Shown: positions 22,842-32,055 of the stretch, in pieces
Position numbering within the stretch: position 1 is the first letter of the stretch
How the letters are laid out: each line of letters starts with the position of its first letter
Assembly (NCBI RefSeq): GCF_900104265.1
Contig: NZ_FNJJ01000005.1
Span: 124,001-188,000 of the forward strand
Origin: Ectopseudomonas guguanensis
Lineage (GTDB): Bacteria > Pseudomonadota > Gammaproteobacteria > Pseudomonadales > Pseudomonadaceae
Reading direction: 5' to 3'
DNA length: 64,000 nucleotides
The notes under the pieces: generated by a model
Database searches by the model: none
Told to the model about the DNA's origin: nothing
What the model saw: only the letters and a program-made list of their open reading frames with translations
Position numbers and translations under genes: made by a program

Positions 22842-23333
22842 GTGAAATATCTACAGGGGTATCCGGTGGCCGTGCAGCAGCAGGTGCGCCAGCTGATCGC
22901 CGATGATCGGCTGGGCCACTACCTGGCGCAGCGCTACCCGGGGCGCCACGAGGTGCAGAGCGACAAGGCGCTGTACGGCTACGTGATGGCGCTCAAGCAG
23001 GAACACCTGAAGAACGCGCCGGCCATCGACAAGGTGCTCTACGACAATCGCCTCGATCTCACTCATCGCGCCCTCGGCCTGCACACGGCGATCTCGCGGG
23101 TGCAGGGCGGCAAGCTCAAGGCGAAGAAGGAGATTCGCGTCGCCTCGCTGTTTCGCGACGCGGCGCCGGCCTTTTTGCAGATGATCGTGGTGCACGAACT
23201 GGCGCACCTGAAAGAGGCCGAGCACAACAAGGCCTTCTACAAGCTCTGCGATCACATGCTGCCGGGTTACGCGCAGATCGAGTTCGATCTGCGCATGTAC
23301 CTGACCTGGCGCGAGATGACGGGTTCGGCCTGA
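22842..23333 (+). CDS. YgjP-like metallopeptidase
   Basis: 163-residue M48-like/DUF45 (YgjP/SprT-like) zinc metallopeptidase. The gluzincin motif HELAH lies in QMIVVHELAHLKEAEHNKAFY, with the following EHNKAFY segment giving the third ligand as usual in this family. GTG at 22842 is used, with GGGACC upstream. No signal peptide, so it is probably cytoplasmic. The substrate is unknown. Confidence 0.85.
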   Translation: MKYLQGYPVAVQQQVRQLIADDRLGHYLAQRYPGRHEVQSDKALYGYVMALKQEHLKNAPAIDKVLYDNRLDLTHRALGLHTAISRVQGGKLKAKKEIRVASLFRDAAPAFLQMIVVHELAHLKEAEHNKAFYKLCDHMLPGYAQIEFDLRMYLTWREMTGSA

Positions 23334-23364
23334 TAGCGCGCTAGATTGCCGCTATGACTCTATC

Positions 23365-23430
23365 CGTAGGGTGCACTATGCGCACCACGGACATCGTCCT
23401 TTCCCGCGAGGTGCGCATGACGCACCCTGC
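23365..23430. repeat. intergenic palindromic repeat, GTAGGGTGC family
   Basis: CGTAGGGTGC-ACTATGCGCACC followed by GGTGCGCATGACGCACCCTGC forms a pair of nested inverted repeats between the metallopeptidase and DUF2789 genes. A divergent copy of the element found intact at 34021, 34873 and 45840. Confidence 0.65.
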
Positions 23431-23434
23431 AGGC

Positions 23435-23668
23435 TCAGCCGTGCAGGCGTACGTTGAGCTGGTCGACCACCGGTGCCCAGTCGGCGTCTTCGAGAATTTC
23501 CTCGCGCAGCAGCGCGGCCTGCGCCGGCGTCCAGAACGGTGCGTCGGACAGTTTGCAGGCGTCCGGCAGTGGCGAATGGGTACTGATGAAGGCGTTGATG
23601 CTGGCGGCATCGTCGGGCAAGCCGAGCTGCTTGAACAGGGCCGGCAAGCTGTGCACGGGCGTTTCCAT
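23435..23668 (-). CDS. DUF2789 family protein
   Basis: 77-residue soluble protein beginning METPVHSLPALFKQLGLPDDAASINAFI. This matches DUF2789, a short helical family of Pseudomonas and relatives without known function. ATG 23668 has GGAGAA upstream; a longer reading to 23695 lacks this. Acidic C-terminal half (LREEILEDADWAPVVDQL). Confidence 0.78.
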   Translation of the reverse strand: METPVHSLPALFKQLGLPDDAASINAFISTHSPLPDACKLSDAPFWTPAQAALLREEILEDADWAPVVDQLNVRLHG

Positions 23669-23730
23669 GTCGGGTTCTCCAAACCTGGGGTTCATGGTTA
23701 ATTACCCAACCCTAGCTCAAATAGTTCCCT

Positions 23731-24213
23731 TCATTCGGCCGCCAGCACTTCGAATAGCTGCGGCCGCTGGCCCATCGGCAGCCGGATTTCGTCGCCGGGG
23801 CGTTTGCCCAGCAACAGGCGCCCCAACGGCGCGGCATTGCCCAGCACCTGGATGCTCTGCCCGGCGTGCTGCAGCTTCATGCTGGCGCCCTGCGGGCCGA
23901 GAAACAGCCACTGTTCGTGGCCATCCTCGCCGGCCAGCAGAATCAGCGCGCCCAGTTCGATACCCTGCGCTTCGACGAACGGCCGCGGGCGCAGCTGGCG
24001 CCAGGTGATCAGGGTCTGACGCAGTTCTTCGACCCGTCGCGCCTGGCCGCTGGCCAGGTAGGCGGCCTCCAGGCCGAGGGTGTCGTACTTGTTCTCGGCG
24101 ACGTTCTCTTCATGGGTGGCCGCTTCGTGCGCGGTAAGGGCGGCGCGGCTGGCCTGTTCGAGGTCGGCCTGCAGATGGTTGAGTACGTCTTGCAGCAGCA
24201 GATTCTTGTCCAT
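23731..24213 (-). CDS. GreA/GreB-family transcription elongation factor-like protein
   Basis: 160 aa. The N-terminal two-thirds of the first half is a coiled coil with an acidic tip (HEENVAENKYDTLGLEAAYLA), and the C-terminal half is the FKBP-like Gre domain ending PLGRLLLGKRPGDEIRLPMG. True Gre factors insert the coiled-coil tip into RNA polymerase to stimulate cleavage of backtracked RNA. The coiled coil here is divergent from GreA and GreB, so it may be a specialised secondary-channel binder. It sits between DUF2789 and a diguanylate cyclase, apparently as a single gene. Confidence 0.75.
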   Translation of the reverse strand: MDKNLLLQDVLNHLQADLEQASRAALTAHEAATHEENVAENKYDTLGLEAAYLASGQARRVEELRQTLITWRQLRPRPFVEAQGIELGALILLAGEDGHEQWLFLGPQGASMKLQHAGQSIQVLGNAAPLGRLLLGKRPGDEIRLPMGQRPQLFEVLAAE

Positions 24214-24257
24214 GGTGCGCTATCGGCGGCGGTGATGAGATGGGCGCAGGCCCCTAT

Positions 24258-26087
24258 TCAGGGATGCGCGGCGTCCAGCTGCACGCGGTTGCGCCCGGCG
24301 GCCTTGGCCCGGTACATGGCGGCGTCGGCGAGACGAATCAGGGTGGTGGCGTCGTCGCTACCGCGACTCAGGGCTATGCCGATGCTGGCACCGACGCGCA
24401 CGGCACGATCCTCCAGATACATCGGCGTGTCCAGCCCTTCGAGCAGGCGCTTGGCCAGGTCCTGGGCATCCTCGGCCGACTGCACATTCTCGCAGACCAC
24501 CACGAATTCGTCGCCGCCCAGGCGTGCCGGCAGATCGATGTCGCGGACGTACTGGCGCAGGCGCTCGGCGATTTCGGCCAGTACCAGATCACCAAAGCCA
24601 TGGCCATGCCGATCGTTGACCGGCTTGAATCCATCCAGATCGATCAGCATCACGGCGAGCAGTTCGTTGCGGCGCAGGCTGCGCGCCAGGGCCTGCTCCA
24701 GGTGCTGTTGCAGTGCGGTGCGATTGGCCAGGCCGGTCAGCGGGTCCTGCAGCGCCAGTTCGCGCAGGCGCTGGTTGGCCTGCTCCAGCGCCAGGGTGCG
24801 TTCGGTGACGCGTTTGGCCAGGATCTGTTCGTTGAGCTGCAGCGCTGCCTCGCGCTGGCGCTTGAGTTCGTTGAAGCGCGCGGCCAGGGCGAAGGACAGC
24901 AGGATCATCTCCAGCCCGGAGCCGATCTGCATGGCATACAGGGTGAGGAAGTTCGACGGAATCAGGGCGAAGTTGCGCAGCGCCAGCAGCACCGCGCCGG
25001 TCAGCAGCATCAGCCAGGCCAGAGCGAACAGGCGTGCGCCGGGGACCCGGTAGCCGACGCAGACGAAGCTGGTCAGCAGTAGCGTCAGGGTAACGATCAG
25101 ACCGGTCAGCGACATGGTCTGCAAGGCCGTCTGCACCGGCAGGAGCAGGGTGGCGAGAACGGCCAGCAGCGTGGCGCCGCACAGTACCTGCAACACCCGA
25201 TCCCAGCGCGGCAGCCACTGCCGGGTATCGAGGAAGCTGCGGGCGAAGATCACCGACAGCAGCGCCGCCGAGGTCAGGCTGACCGGCAACATGCGATTGC
25301 TCCAGGGCGCGGCGTCGGACCACAGATACTGCGCGCCAAGGCCGTTGAGCGACAGCACGCTGAGGGCGAAGGCGCACATGAACAGCACGTAATTGAGGAA
25401 GGGCCGTTCGCGCAGGGCGAGAAACAGCAGCAGGTTGTACAGGCCCAGCGCCACCAGCACGCCGAAGTAGATGGCGTGCACCAGATAGCCGTTCTGGCTG
25501 TGCTGCTCGAAATCGCGCAGCGACATCAGCGCTCCGCTGAGGGTCATGCTGCCGCGCGAGTCGACGCGCAGGTACAGCGTGCGTTGCTCGCCGGGCTGCA
25601 GGCTGATCTCGAAGACCGGGTTGCGATGACCGACGGCGCGTTCGGCATAGGGCACGGTGTCGCCGCTGCGCGACTGGCGTACGTCGTCGGCGCCGATGTC
25701 GTACAGGCGTACTTCATCCAGTGAGGCGTAGTTCAGCTCCAGGCGCCAGACACGCGTTTGCTGAGCGTCCGATTGCAGTTCCAGGCGCAACCAGATCACC
25801 CCCGGCACATAGCCGAAGCTCAGATCACGGCGGCTCCGCGAGGATTGAAAAGGCGCGTCGGCGGCGCGCACATCGTCCAGGCTCAGCGTGCCCTGCGGGT
25901 CGGCAAGAAAATCCACCAGGCCGTAAAGATCCTGCGGCGCGCTGGCGTCATCCAGGCGGGTGGCGGCGAGGCACAGCTGGCTGGCCAGAAGCAGGCAGCA
26001 CACCAGCAGCAAGCGCGGTAAGGAGGCGGCACGGGCAGGGTGGGCGTAGCGCTTGGCTGGCATGGGCAGGGCCTGGGAAATAGGCAT
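24258..26087 (-). CDS. membrane diguanylate cyclase, 7TMR-DISM type
   Basis: 609-residue sensor cyclase. After a signal-like segment it has a periplasmic 7TMR-DISM extracellular domain (about residues 45-190), seven membrane helices (about 205-395, starting NGYLVHAIYFGVLVALGLYNLLLFLAL), a short coiled coil, and a GGDEF domain with intact active site RLGGDEFVVV. The RDID sequence exactly five residues before GGDEF forms the RxxD product-inhibition site. It should make c-di-GMP in response to an external carbohydrate-like or other ligand. Confidence 0.92.
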   Translation of the reverse strand: MPISQALPMPAKRYAHPARAASLPRLLLVCCLLLASQLCLAATRLDDASAPQDLYGLVDFLADPQGTLSLDDVRAADAPFQSSRSRRDLSFGYVPGVIWLRLELQSDAQQTRVWRLELNYASLDEVRLYDIGADDVRQSRSGDTVPYAERAVGHRNPVFEISLQPGEQRTLYLRVDSRGSMTLSGALMSLRDFEQHSQNGYLVHAIYFGVLVALGLYNLLLFLALRERPFLNYVLFMCAFALSVLSLNGLGAQYLWSDAAPWSNRMLPVSLTSAALLSVIFARSFLDTRQWLPRWDRVLQVLCGATLLAVLATLLLPVQTALQTMSLTGLIVTLTLLLTSFVCVGYRVPGARLFALAWLMLLTGAVLLALRNFALIPSNFLTLYAMQIGSGLEMILLSFALAARFNELKRQREAALQLNEQILAKRVTERTLALEQANQRLRELALQDPLTGLANRTALQQHLEQALARSLRRNELLAVMLIDLDGFKPVNDRHGHGFGDLVLAEIAERLRQYVRDIDLPARLGGDEFVVVCENVQSAEDAQDLAKRLLEGLDTPMYLEDRAVRVGASIGIALSRGSDDATTLIRLADAAMYRAKAAGRNRVQLDAAHP

Positions 26088-26120
26088 TGCCAGATAGTGG
26101 CAGAAAGCCCGGCGGGCCTG

Positions 26121-28292
26121 CTAGTGGCGATCCTTCTGCAGGTGCACGGCCAGGGTGCGCAGCGGTGCGAGCTGGCGACAGATCAGTGCCAGCTGCGTCT
26201 GTACCAGACGCTGGCGTTCGTCGACATCATCGGCGATCTGCTCCAGGCTCTGCGCCAGAGCCTGTTCCTCGTCGCTGTGAATGGCCAGGGGTTGCTCGCC
26301 GCGCAGGCCGGTGGCGATTTCATCGAGACTGCGCGCCAGCGTTTCGGCCTGTTCCAGCAGTTGCGCCTGCGCTTCCTGTGGCAACTGCTCGCCGCGGTGC
26401 GCGCCGAGTGCCGAGAGATAGCCGAGCAGGGTGTGCGACAGCACCAGGAAACGGAAGCCGAGGTCGGCATCCTTACGGAAGTGCCCGGGCTCCATGAGCA
26501 TGTTGCCGAGGGTGGTGGACAGCGCCGCATCGGCGTTGTGCGCGTTGCGCCGGGCCAGGCGGTAACCGAGGTCGTCACGCTTGCCGCGGGCGTACTGGGC
26601 GATGATCTGCCGCAGGTAGGCGCTGTTGCAGCTCAGCGTGCCGGCGAGCATGCGGCCCAGGCGCCGGCCCTGCCAGTCCGGCAGGATCAGGAACACCGCC
26701 AGCCCGGCGATCATGCCGCCCAGCAGGGTATCGACCAGGCGTGGCAGGAACAGGCCGTAGCCATCGCCGATCTGGTTGAAGCAGAACAGCACCAGCAGGG
26801 TGATCGCCGCCGTGGCCAGGGTGTAGCGCGTGCTGCGCGTGGCGAAGAAGGCGACCCCGGCGACCACGGCGAACAGCGCCTGGATGCGCGGATCGGGGAA
26901 CAGATCGAACAGCGCCCAGCCGATTCCCAGGCCGAGCAGGGTGCCGGCGATACGCTGCACCAGCTTCAGGCGTGTGGCGCCGTAGTTCGGCTGGCAGACG
27001 AACAGGGTAGTCAGCAGGATCCAGTAGCCCTGGGCCGGGTGAATCAGGTGCAGCAGGCCGTAGCCGGCGGCCAGGGCGATGGACAGGCGCAGGGCGTGGC
27101 GAAACAGCAGCGAGGTGGGCGTCAGTTGCTGGCCGATGCGCTCGGCCACTTCACGCAGCGAATGCGGTTCGCGATCGAGCAGGCTGCTGTCCTGTTCGTC
27201 GGCCAGGGCATCGGGGTTGCTGGCGTTGCCCAGCAGCAGGTCGAGGCTGGCGAGGTTGCCGGCCAGTGCGCCGAGCGAGCGCAGCAGGCGGCGCCAGGCC
27301 GGGTTGCTCTGCAGATGCAGGTGGTCGAGCGAGGCATGCAGGTCCTCCAGCGCCTGGCTGCACAGCTCGCGGTATTCGAAGGGCTGGCGCAATTCGATGG
27401 CGCTGCCCAGGCGTTCGCAGGCTTCGCCGTGCAGGCGCAGCAGGCGCTGGCAGCGAAACAGCACGTCGCTGTGGAAGAAGGCCTCGGCCAGCTCGTTGTA
27501 GGGGTAGTGCGAGGAGCTGGCGCGTTCGTGAATGTCCTGGGCGAGGAAGTACAGCTTCAGGTAGCGATTGACCTTGGGTCCGGGACGGCCATTGCCGACC
27601 CGGTGCAGGATGATCTCCTTGGCCGCATTGAGCGCCGACACCACGCGCCCGTTCTGCTGCGCCAGTTCCAGGCGGCGCTGCTCGACGTCCAGCTGGCGCA
27701 CCGGCTCGAACAGTGCCGCCTTGAGCTTGAGGTACTTGCCAAGTTCGCGAAACAGCCGTGCCAGGCTTTGCTGCACCGGCTGATGAGCGAACAGGCCATG
27801 CCAGATCACCGACAGCAGGCCGTACCATGCGGCGCCGGCCACCAGCAGCAGGGGCTCCAGCCACAGGCCGGCGACGCCGCCGCGCTGCTCGACGCCGATC
27901 ATGCTGTACACGGCGAGGATCAGCGTGCCGGAGCCGAGCGTGGCGAAACGCTCGCCCAGGGCGCCGAGCAGGGTCAGGCAAAAGGTCGACAGCGCCAGGG
28001 CGATGACGAACAGCCAGGGGTAGGGAAACAGAAACTCCACCGCGTAGGCCGCCGCGCTGAAGCAGGCCAGGGTCACCAGCACCGCACCGAGACGGCCTTG
28101 CCAACTGTCGTCTGTCTCGGTCAGGGCGCTGGCGATGATGCCGAGAAACAGGGGGATCAGTCCGTGCATCCAGCCCTGCCACCAACACAGCGCGAGGGCT
28201 CCGGTCAGGGCGATGAGCACCCGCAGGCTGGCGCTGAATTTGTCCAGCGCCCAGAGGCGGCGCAGCGATTGGCGAAGGCGGGGACGGGGCAT
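26121..28292 (-). CDS. FUSC/YccS-family inner membrane transporter
   Basis: 723-residue member of the FUSC (fusaric acid resistance/YccS/YhfK) family. Two clusters of membrane helices, about residues 20-150 (LRVLIALTGALALCWW) and 380-530 (LSIALAAGYGLLHL), each followed by a long cytoplasmic helical part. The family exports aromatic or hydrophobic acids. The start MPRPRLRQSLRRLWALDKF at 28292 is preferred; the longer in-frame reading to 28415 has no ribosome site and an unlikely composition. Monocistronic, on the opposite strand to NfeD. Confidence 0.85.
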   Translation of the reverse strand: MPRPRLRQSLRRLWALDKFSASLRVLIALTGALALCWWQGWMHGLIPLFLGIIASALTETDDSWQGRLGAVLVTLACFSAAAYAVEFLFPYPWLFVIALALSTFCLTLLGALGERFATLGSGTLILAVYSMIGVEQRGGVAGLWLEPLLLVAGAAWYGLLSVIWHGLFAHQPVQQSLARLFRELGKYLKLKAALFEPVRQLDVEQRRLELAQQNGRVVSALNAAKEIILHRVGNGRPGPKVNRYLKLYFLAQDIHERASSSHYPYNELAEAFFHSDVLFRCQRLLRLHGEACERLGSAIELRQPFEYRELCSQALEDLHASLDHLHLQSNPAWRRLLRSLGALAGNLASLDLLLGNASNPDALADEQDSSLLDREPHSLREVAERIGQQLTPTSLLFRHALRLSIALAAGYGLLHLIHPAQGYWILLTTLFVCQPNYGATRLKLVQRIAGTLLGLGIGWALFDLFPDPRIQALFAVVAGVAFFATRSTRYTLATAAITLLVLFCFNQIGDGYGLFLPRLVDTLLGGMIAGLAVFLILPDWQGRRLGRMLAGTLSCNSAYLRQIIAQYARGKRDDLGYRLARRNAHNADAALSTTLGNMLMEPGHFRKDADLGFRFLVLSHTLLGYLSALGAHRGEQLPQEAQAQLLEQAETLARSLDEIATGLRGEQPLAIHSDEEQALAQSLEQIADDVDERQRLVQTQLALICRQLAPLRTLAVHLQKDRH

Positions 28293-28515
28293 AAACGACC
28301 TGGTTGAAGTAGAGATGAGCAGCCTACCGGAACTGAATGACCGCTGGGTATCCATCTGCACCCAATAGCCATGCCTGGCGCCTCGCTTCACCCGCTCGTA
28401 CATGCCCTGTAGCACATCCGGTTGCCCGGTCGAGGGAGTCGCAGAAGGCCTGGACTATGCTCAGTAAGGTCCCGCTGCCACATCTTCGGTACCACCGCGG
28501 GCCTGGGAGTCAAAC

Positions 28516-29901
28516 GTGTCACCTGGCTGGTTGCGTCTGTGTCTGTGCGCTCTGATCCTCTGCGGATCGGTGGGGGTGAGTGCGGCGCCGGGCGCAGTGG
28601 TGCGCTTGCAGGTGGATGGCGTGATCGGCCCGGCCAGTGCCGATTATCTGGTGCGCGGCCTGGCCAGGGCGGTGGACGAAGGCGCCCAGCTGGTGGTGAT
28701 CGAGATCGACACCCCCGGCGGCCTGGACAGCGCCATGCGCGCCATCATCAAGGCAATTCTCGCCAGCCCCGTTCCGGTCGCGACGCACGTCGCACCCGGA
28801 GGTGCGCGGGCGGCCAGCGCCGGCACCTACATCCTCTACGCCAGCCATGTGGCCGCGATGGCTTCGGGAACCAATCTCGGCGCCGCCACGCCAGTGGCCA
28901 TCGGCATGCCGGGCTCGCCAGGCAAGCCCGAGGGCGACGGCAAGGGCGAGACGAACAAACCGACACAAGGCGAAAAGGGCTCGGATGACGCCATGACCGC
29001 CAAGCAGGTCAACGACGCCGCGGCCTACATCCGCGGCCTGGCCAATATGCGCGGACGCAACGCCGAATGGGCCGAACAGGCGGTGCGCGAAGCCGTCAGT
29101 CTGTCAGCCGAGGAGGCGCTGGAACGCCAGGTGATCGACTACCTGGCCGCTGATACCACCGACTTGTTGCGCCAGCTGGATGGCAAGACCCTGCAGGCGG
29201 CAGGCGTCGAGCAGACCCTGGCTACGGCTGGCGCGCCGCTGATCAGCCATGCTCCGGACTGGCGCACCCGCCTGCTGGCGGTGATCACCAATCCCAGCGT
29301 GGCGCTGATCCTGATGATGATCGGCATCTACGGGCTGTTCTTCGAATTCGCCAACCCCGGCAGTGGCGTTGGCGGCGTGCTCGGCGGCATCAGCCTGGTG
29401 CTCGCGCTCTACGCCCTGCAATTGCTGCCGGTGAACTACGCCGGCGTGGCGCTGATCCTGCTCGGTATCGCCTTCATCACCGCCGAGGCCTTCCTGCCCA
29501 GCTTCGGCGTGCTCGGCATCGGCGGGGTGGTGGCGTTCGTGTTCGGCGGGCTGATCCTGATCGATACCGATGTGCCGGGCTTCGGTATTCCGCTGGCGCT
29601 GATCGTCACCCTGGCGCTGATCAGCGCTGCGCTGGTCCTGGCCATCGTCGGCATGGCGCTCAGGGCCAGGCGGCGCCAGCAGGTGGCCGGTGCCAGCGCA
29701 CTGGTGGGCAGCCTCGCGGCGGTCGCCGCGGTGCGCGACGACGATCCGCGCGCCGGTTGGGTAGCGCTGCAGGGCGAACGCTGGCAGGTGCGGGGCACCG
29801 CGCCATTGCGGCTTGGGCAGCGGGTACGAGTCACGGCGCGCGACGGCGTGCATCTGCAGGTCAGCGCGGTGGATGAACCACCGCCCCAAGGAGGTCACTG
29901 A
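28516..29901 (+). CDS. NfeD-family membrane serine protease
   Basis: 461 aa. A signal peptide is followed by a ClpP-class serine-protease domain: [17 protein letters not shown], the nucleophile Ser in [13 protein letters not shown], and the general-base Lys in [13 protein letters not shown], as in the archaeal 1510-N enzyme. Then come four or five membrane helices ([21 protein letters not shown] onward) and a C-terminal OB-fold NfeD domain. It partners the slipin encoded immediately downstream (stop and start overlap by one base), cutting near the slipin C-terminus in known cases. GTG start. Confidence 0.92.
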   Translation: MSPGWLRLCLCALILCGSVGVSAAPGAVVRLQVDGVIGPASADYLVRGLARAVDEGAQLVVIEIDTPGGLDSAMRAIIKAILASPVPVATHVAPGGARAASAGTYILYASHVAAMASGTNLGAATPVAIGMPGSPGKPEGDGKGETNKPTQGEKGSDDAMTAKQVNDAAAYIRGLANMRGRNAEWAEQAVREAVSLSAEEALERQVIDYLAADTTDLLRQLDGKTLQAAGVEQTLATAGAPLISHAPDWRTRLLAVITNPSVALILMMIGIYGLFFEFANPGSGVGGVLGGISLVLALYALQLLPVNYAGVALILLGIAFITAEAFLPSFGVLGIGGVVAFVFGGLILIDTDVPGFGIPLALIVTLALISAALVLAIVGMALRARRRQQVAGASALVGSLAAVAAVRDDDPRAGWVALQGERWQVRGTAPLRLGQRVRVTARDGVHLQVSAVDEPPPQGGH

Positions 29902-30662
29902 TGGGTTTCGAATTGAGCTTCATTTCACTGGCGATCATCGTTCTCGCGCTGCTCGTCTCATCCTTTCGCATCCTGCGGGAATACGAGCGTGGCGTGGTGT
30001 TCCAGCTCGGCCGCTTCTGGCGGGTCAAGGGCCCGGGGCTGATCCTGATCATCCCCGGCCTGCAACAGATGGTGCGGGTGGACCTGCGCACCATCGTCCT
30101 CGACGTGCCGCCGCAGGACGTGATCTCCCGCGACAACGTCTCGGTCAAGGTCAACGCGGTGATCTACTTCCGCGTGCTCGATCCGCAGAATGCGATCATC
30201 CAGGTCGAGGATTACATGGTCGCCACCAGCCAGCTGGCGCAGACCACGCTGCGCGCGGTGCTCGGCAAGCACGACCTGGACCAGATGCTCGCCGAGCGCG
30301 AGCAGCTCAACTCCGACATCCAGCAGGTGCTGGATGCGCAGACCGACGCCTGGGGCATCAAGGTGGCCAACGTCGAGATCAAGCACGTCGACATCAATGA
30401 ATCCATGGTGCGCGCCATCGCCCGCCAGGCCGAAGCCGAACGCGAGCGGCGGGCCAAGGTGATTCACGCCGAAGGCGAGCTGCAGGCCTCGGAGAAGCTG
30501 ATGCAGGCTGCCGAGATCCTCGGCCGGCAGAGCGGCGCCATGCAGCTGCGCTACATGCAGACGTTGAGCAATATCGCCAGCGACAAGAACTCGACCATCG
30601 TCTTCCCGCTGCCGGTGGAACTGCTGCGCGGCATCGTCGACCTCAAGGAGCCCAAGGCTTGA
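29901..30662 (+). CDS. slipin (SPFH/stomatin-like protein)
   Basis: 253-residue membrane-anchored SPFH protein. One N-terminal helix ([17 protein letters not shown]) is followed by the band-7 domain [46 protein letters not shown] and [16 protein letters not shown], and a C-terminal hydrophobic stretch [12 protein letters not shown] that is the cleavage region in NfeD partners. It overlaps the NfeD gene by one base. The pair organises membrane microdomains and protein quality control. Confidence 0.95.
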   Translation: MGFELSFISLAIIVLALLVSSFRILREYERGVVFQLGRFWRVKGPGLILIIPGLQQMVRVDLRTIVLDVPPQDVISRDNVSVKVNAVIYFRVLDPQNAIIQVEDYMVATSQLAQTTLRAVLGKHDLDQMLAEREQLNSDIQQVLDAQTDAWGIKVANVEIKHVDINESMVRAIARQAEAERERRAKVIHAEGELQASEKLMQAAEILGRQSGAMQLRYMQTLSNIASDKNSTIVFPLPVELLRGIVDLKEPKA

Positions 30663-30663
30663 G

Positions 30664-30685
30664 TTTGGAACCGATCGGTTCTAAA
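30664..30685. promoter_or_regulatory. TetR operator in front of the tetR gene
   Basis: GAACCGATCGGTTC is a perfect 14-bp palindrome (30668-30681), extended by TTT and AAA with one mismatch. It ends 8 bases before the TetR start. A related half (ACGGATTGGTTTTGAA) lies before the first glutathione transferase gene at about 31327-31342. Confidence 0.7.
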
Positions 30686-30693
30686 TTGCGTCC

Positions 30694-31290
30694 ATGACGA
30701 CACGTGGACGCCCCAAGGGCTTCTGCCCGGACCGGGCCCTGGAAAACGCCATGCAGCTGTTCTGGCATCGCGGTTATGAGACCGCATCGCTGCAGGACCT
30801 GCAGGCGGCCACCGGGCTGTCCAGGAGCAGCCTGTATCAGACCTACCCGAGCAAGCAGGCCTGGTTCGTCGCGGCGTTCAGCCGCTACGTAGCGCAGCGT
30901 CGTGCCTTGCTGCTGGAACAGCTCGATGCCAGCGCCTCACCGCTGGCCTTCATCCGCGAGCGCCTGCTCAGCGTGCTCGAAGACGATGGCCCAGGTGGCG
31001 TGCCGCGTGGCTGCATGCTGGTCAACGTCGCCAATGAATTCTCCTTGTCGCAGCCCGCGCTGGTGCCGGTTCTGCAGCAGGCCACTGCAGGCATCTGCCA
31101 GGTTTTCGAAGAGGCGCTGGCGCGCGCCGTGGCCTGCGGGGAACTGCGCAACGGGCAGGACCTCGCGGCCCGCGCCGGCTACCTGCAGTGCGTGATGAGC
31201 GGGCTGCGCACGCAGGTGAAATCCGCAGTGCCGGCGGACTCGATCCGTGCCACCGTGGCCGTGGTGATGACGAGCCTGGACTGTCAGTGA
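30694..31290 (+). CDS. TetR-family regulator
   Basis: 198 aa. Canonical N-terminal helix-turn-helix: RALENAMQLFWHRGYETASLQDLQAATGLSRSSLYQTYPSKQAWF. The variable C-terminal domain is of the type paired with redox or electrophile responses. It sits right before two glutathione transferase genes and has a palindromic operator at its own start, so it probably represses itself and the transferases until an electrophile binds. Confidence 0.9.
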   Translation: MTTRGRPKGFCPDRALENAMQLFWHRGYETASLQDLQAATGLSRSSLYQTYPSKQAWFVAAFSRYVAQRRALLLEQLDASASPLAFIRERLLSVLEDDGPGGVPRGCMLVNVANEFSLSQPALVPVLQQATAGICQVFEEALARAVACGELRNGQDLAARAGYLQCVMSGLRTQVKSAVPADSIRATVAVVMTSLDCQ

Positions 31291-31353
31291 GCCAGCCAGG
31301 GCAGGGCCATCGTTGGTTTAATTCTGGACGGATTGGTTTTGAATGGAGGTGAT

Positions 31354-32055
31354 ATGCGCGAATTGTTCGAACTGTGCGGCGCCGATCGCGAGCTGCTGTT
31401 CTCGCCCTACTGCTGGCGCGTACGCCTGGCCATGGCGCACAAGGGGCTGGACTGGCAGAGCCGGCCGATACGTTTCACCGACAAGGAACTGATCGCCTTC
31501 TCCGGGCAGAAGCTGGTGCCGGTGCTGAGCGACGGCGGCGAAACGGTGCACGATAGCCTGGCAATCTTCACCTACCTGGATCGGCGTTATCCACAGCGCC
31601 CTTTGCTCGGCGAGGGCCTGGCGGCCGAGCGCGCCCGTCTGGTCGAGCGCCTGAGCTTTCACATGGTGCGCATACCGCTGTTGAAGATACTGATCCCGCG
31701 CGTCTGGCAGGTGATCGACCCGGCCGACCGCGAGTATTTCCGCAGCAGCCGCGAGCAGGCGTTGGGCATGAGCCTGGAGGCCTTCGCCGATCCGCAGGGC
31801 GGCGAGCGGCTGTTTCGTGAAGGTGTAGCGCCGTTGGAAATGTGGCTGCGCGATCAGCCCTTCCTCGAAGGTCAGGCCCCAGGCGGCTGCGACTACCTGC
31901 TGGCCGGCATGCTGCTCTGGGCCTGGTGCCTGGGGGCGCAGCCCTGGACCGACGATTCGGCCTTGGGCGCCTGGTTCGCGCGCATCCTGCAGGCGTACGA
32001 AGCCACCCACGGCCCGGTCAAACGGGCCATGATCGAGATGGAGCAGAGCCGATGA
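31354..32055 (+). CDS. glutathione S-transferase family protein
   Basis: 233 aa. N-terminal thioredoxin-like domain with SPYCWRVRLAMAHKGL (candidate active-site Cys/Ser) and the KLVPVLSDGGETVHDSLAI cis-Pro/SNAIL-type segment, then an all-helical C-terminal domain. GGAGGTGAT just before ATG 31354 fixes the start. Its end overlaps the next GST gene by four bases (ATGA), so they are coupled. Substrate unknown. Confidence 0.88.
   Translation: MRELFELCGADRELLFSPYCWRVRLAMAHKGLDWQSRPIRFTDKELIAFSGQKLVPVLSDGGETVHDSLAIFTYLDRRYPQRPLLGEGLAAERARLVERLSFHMVRIPLLKILIPRVWQVIDPADREYFRSSREQALGMSLEAFADPQGGERLFREGVAPLEMWLRDQPFLEGQAPGGCDYLLAGMLLWAWCLGAQPWTDDSALGAWFARILQAYEATHGPVKRAMIEMEQSR

Noticed and set aside
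26040..28307. A 755-codon plus-strand frame opposite the FUSC gene
   Set aside because: Antisense shadow with Gln- and Ala-rich composition; the minus-strand FUSC protein is clearly real.
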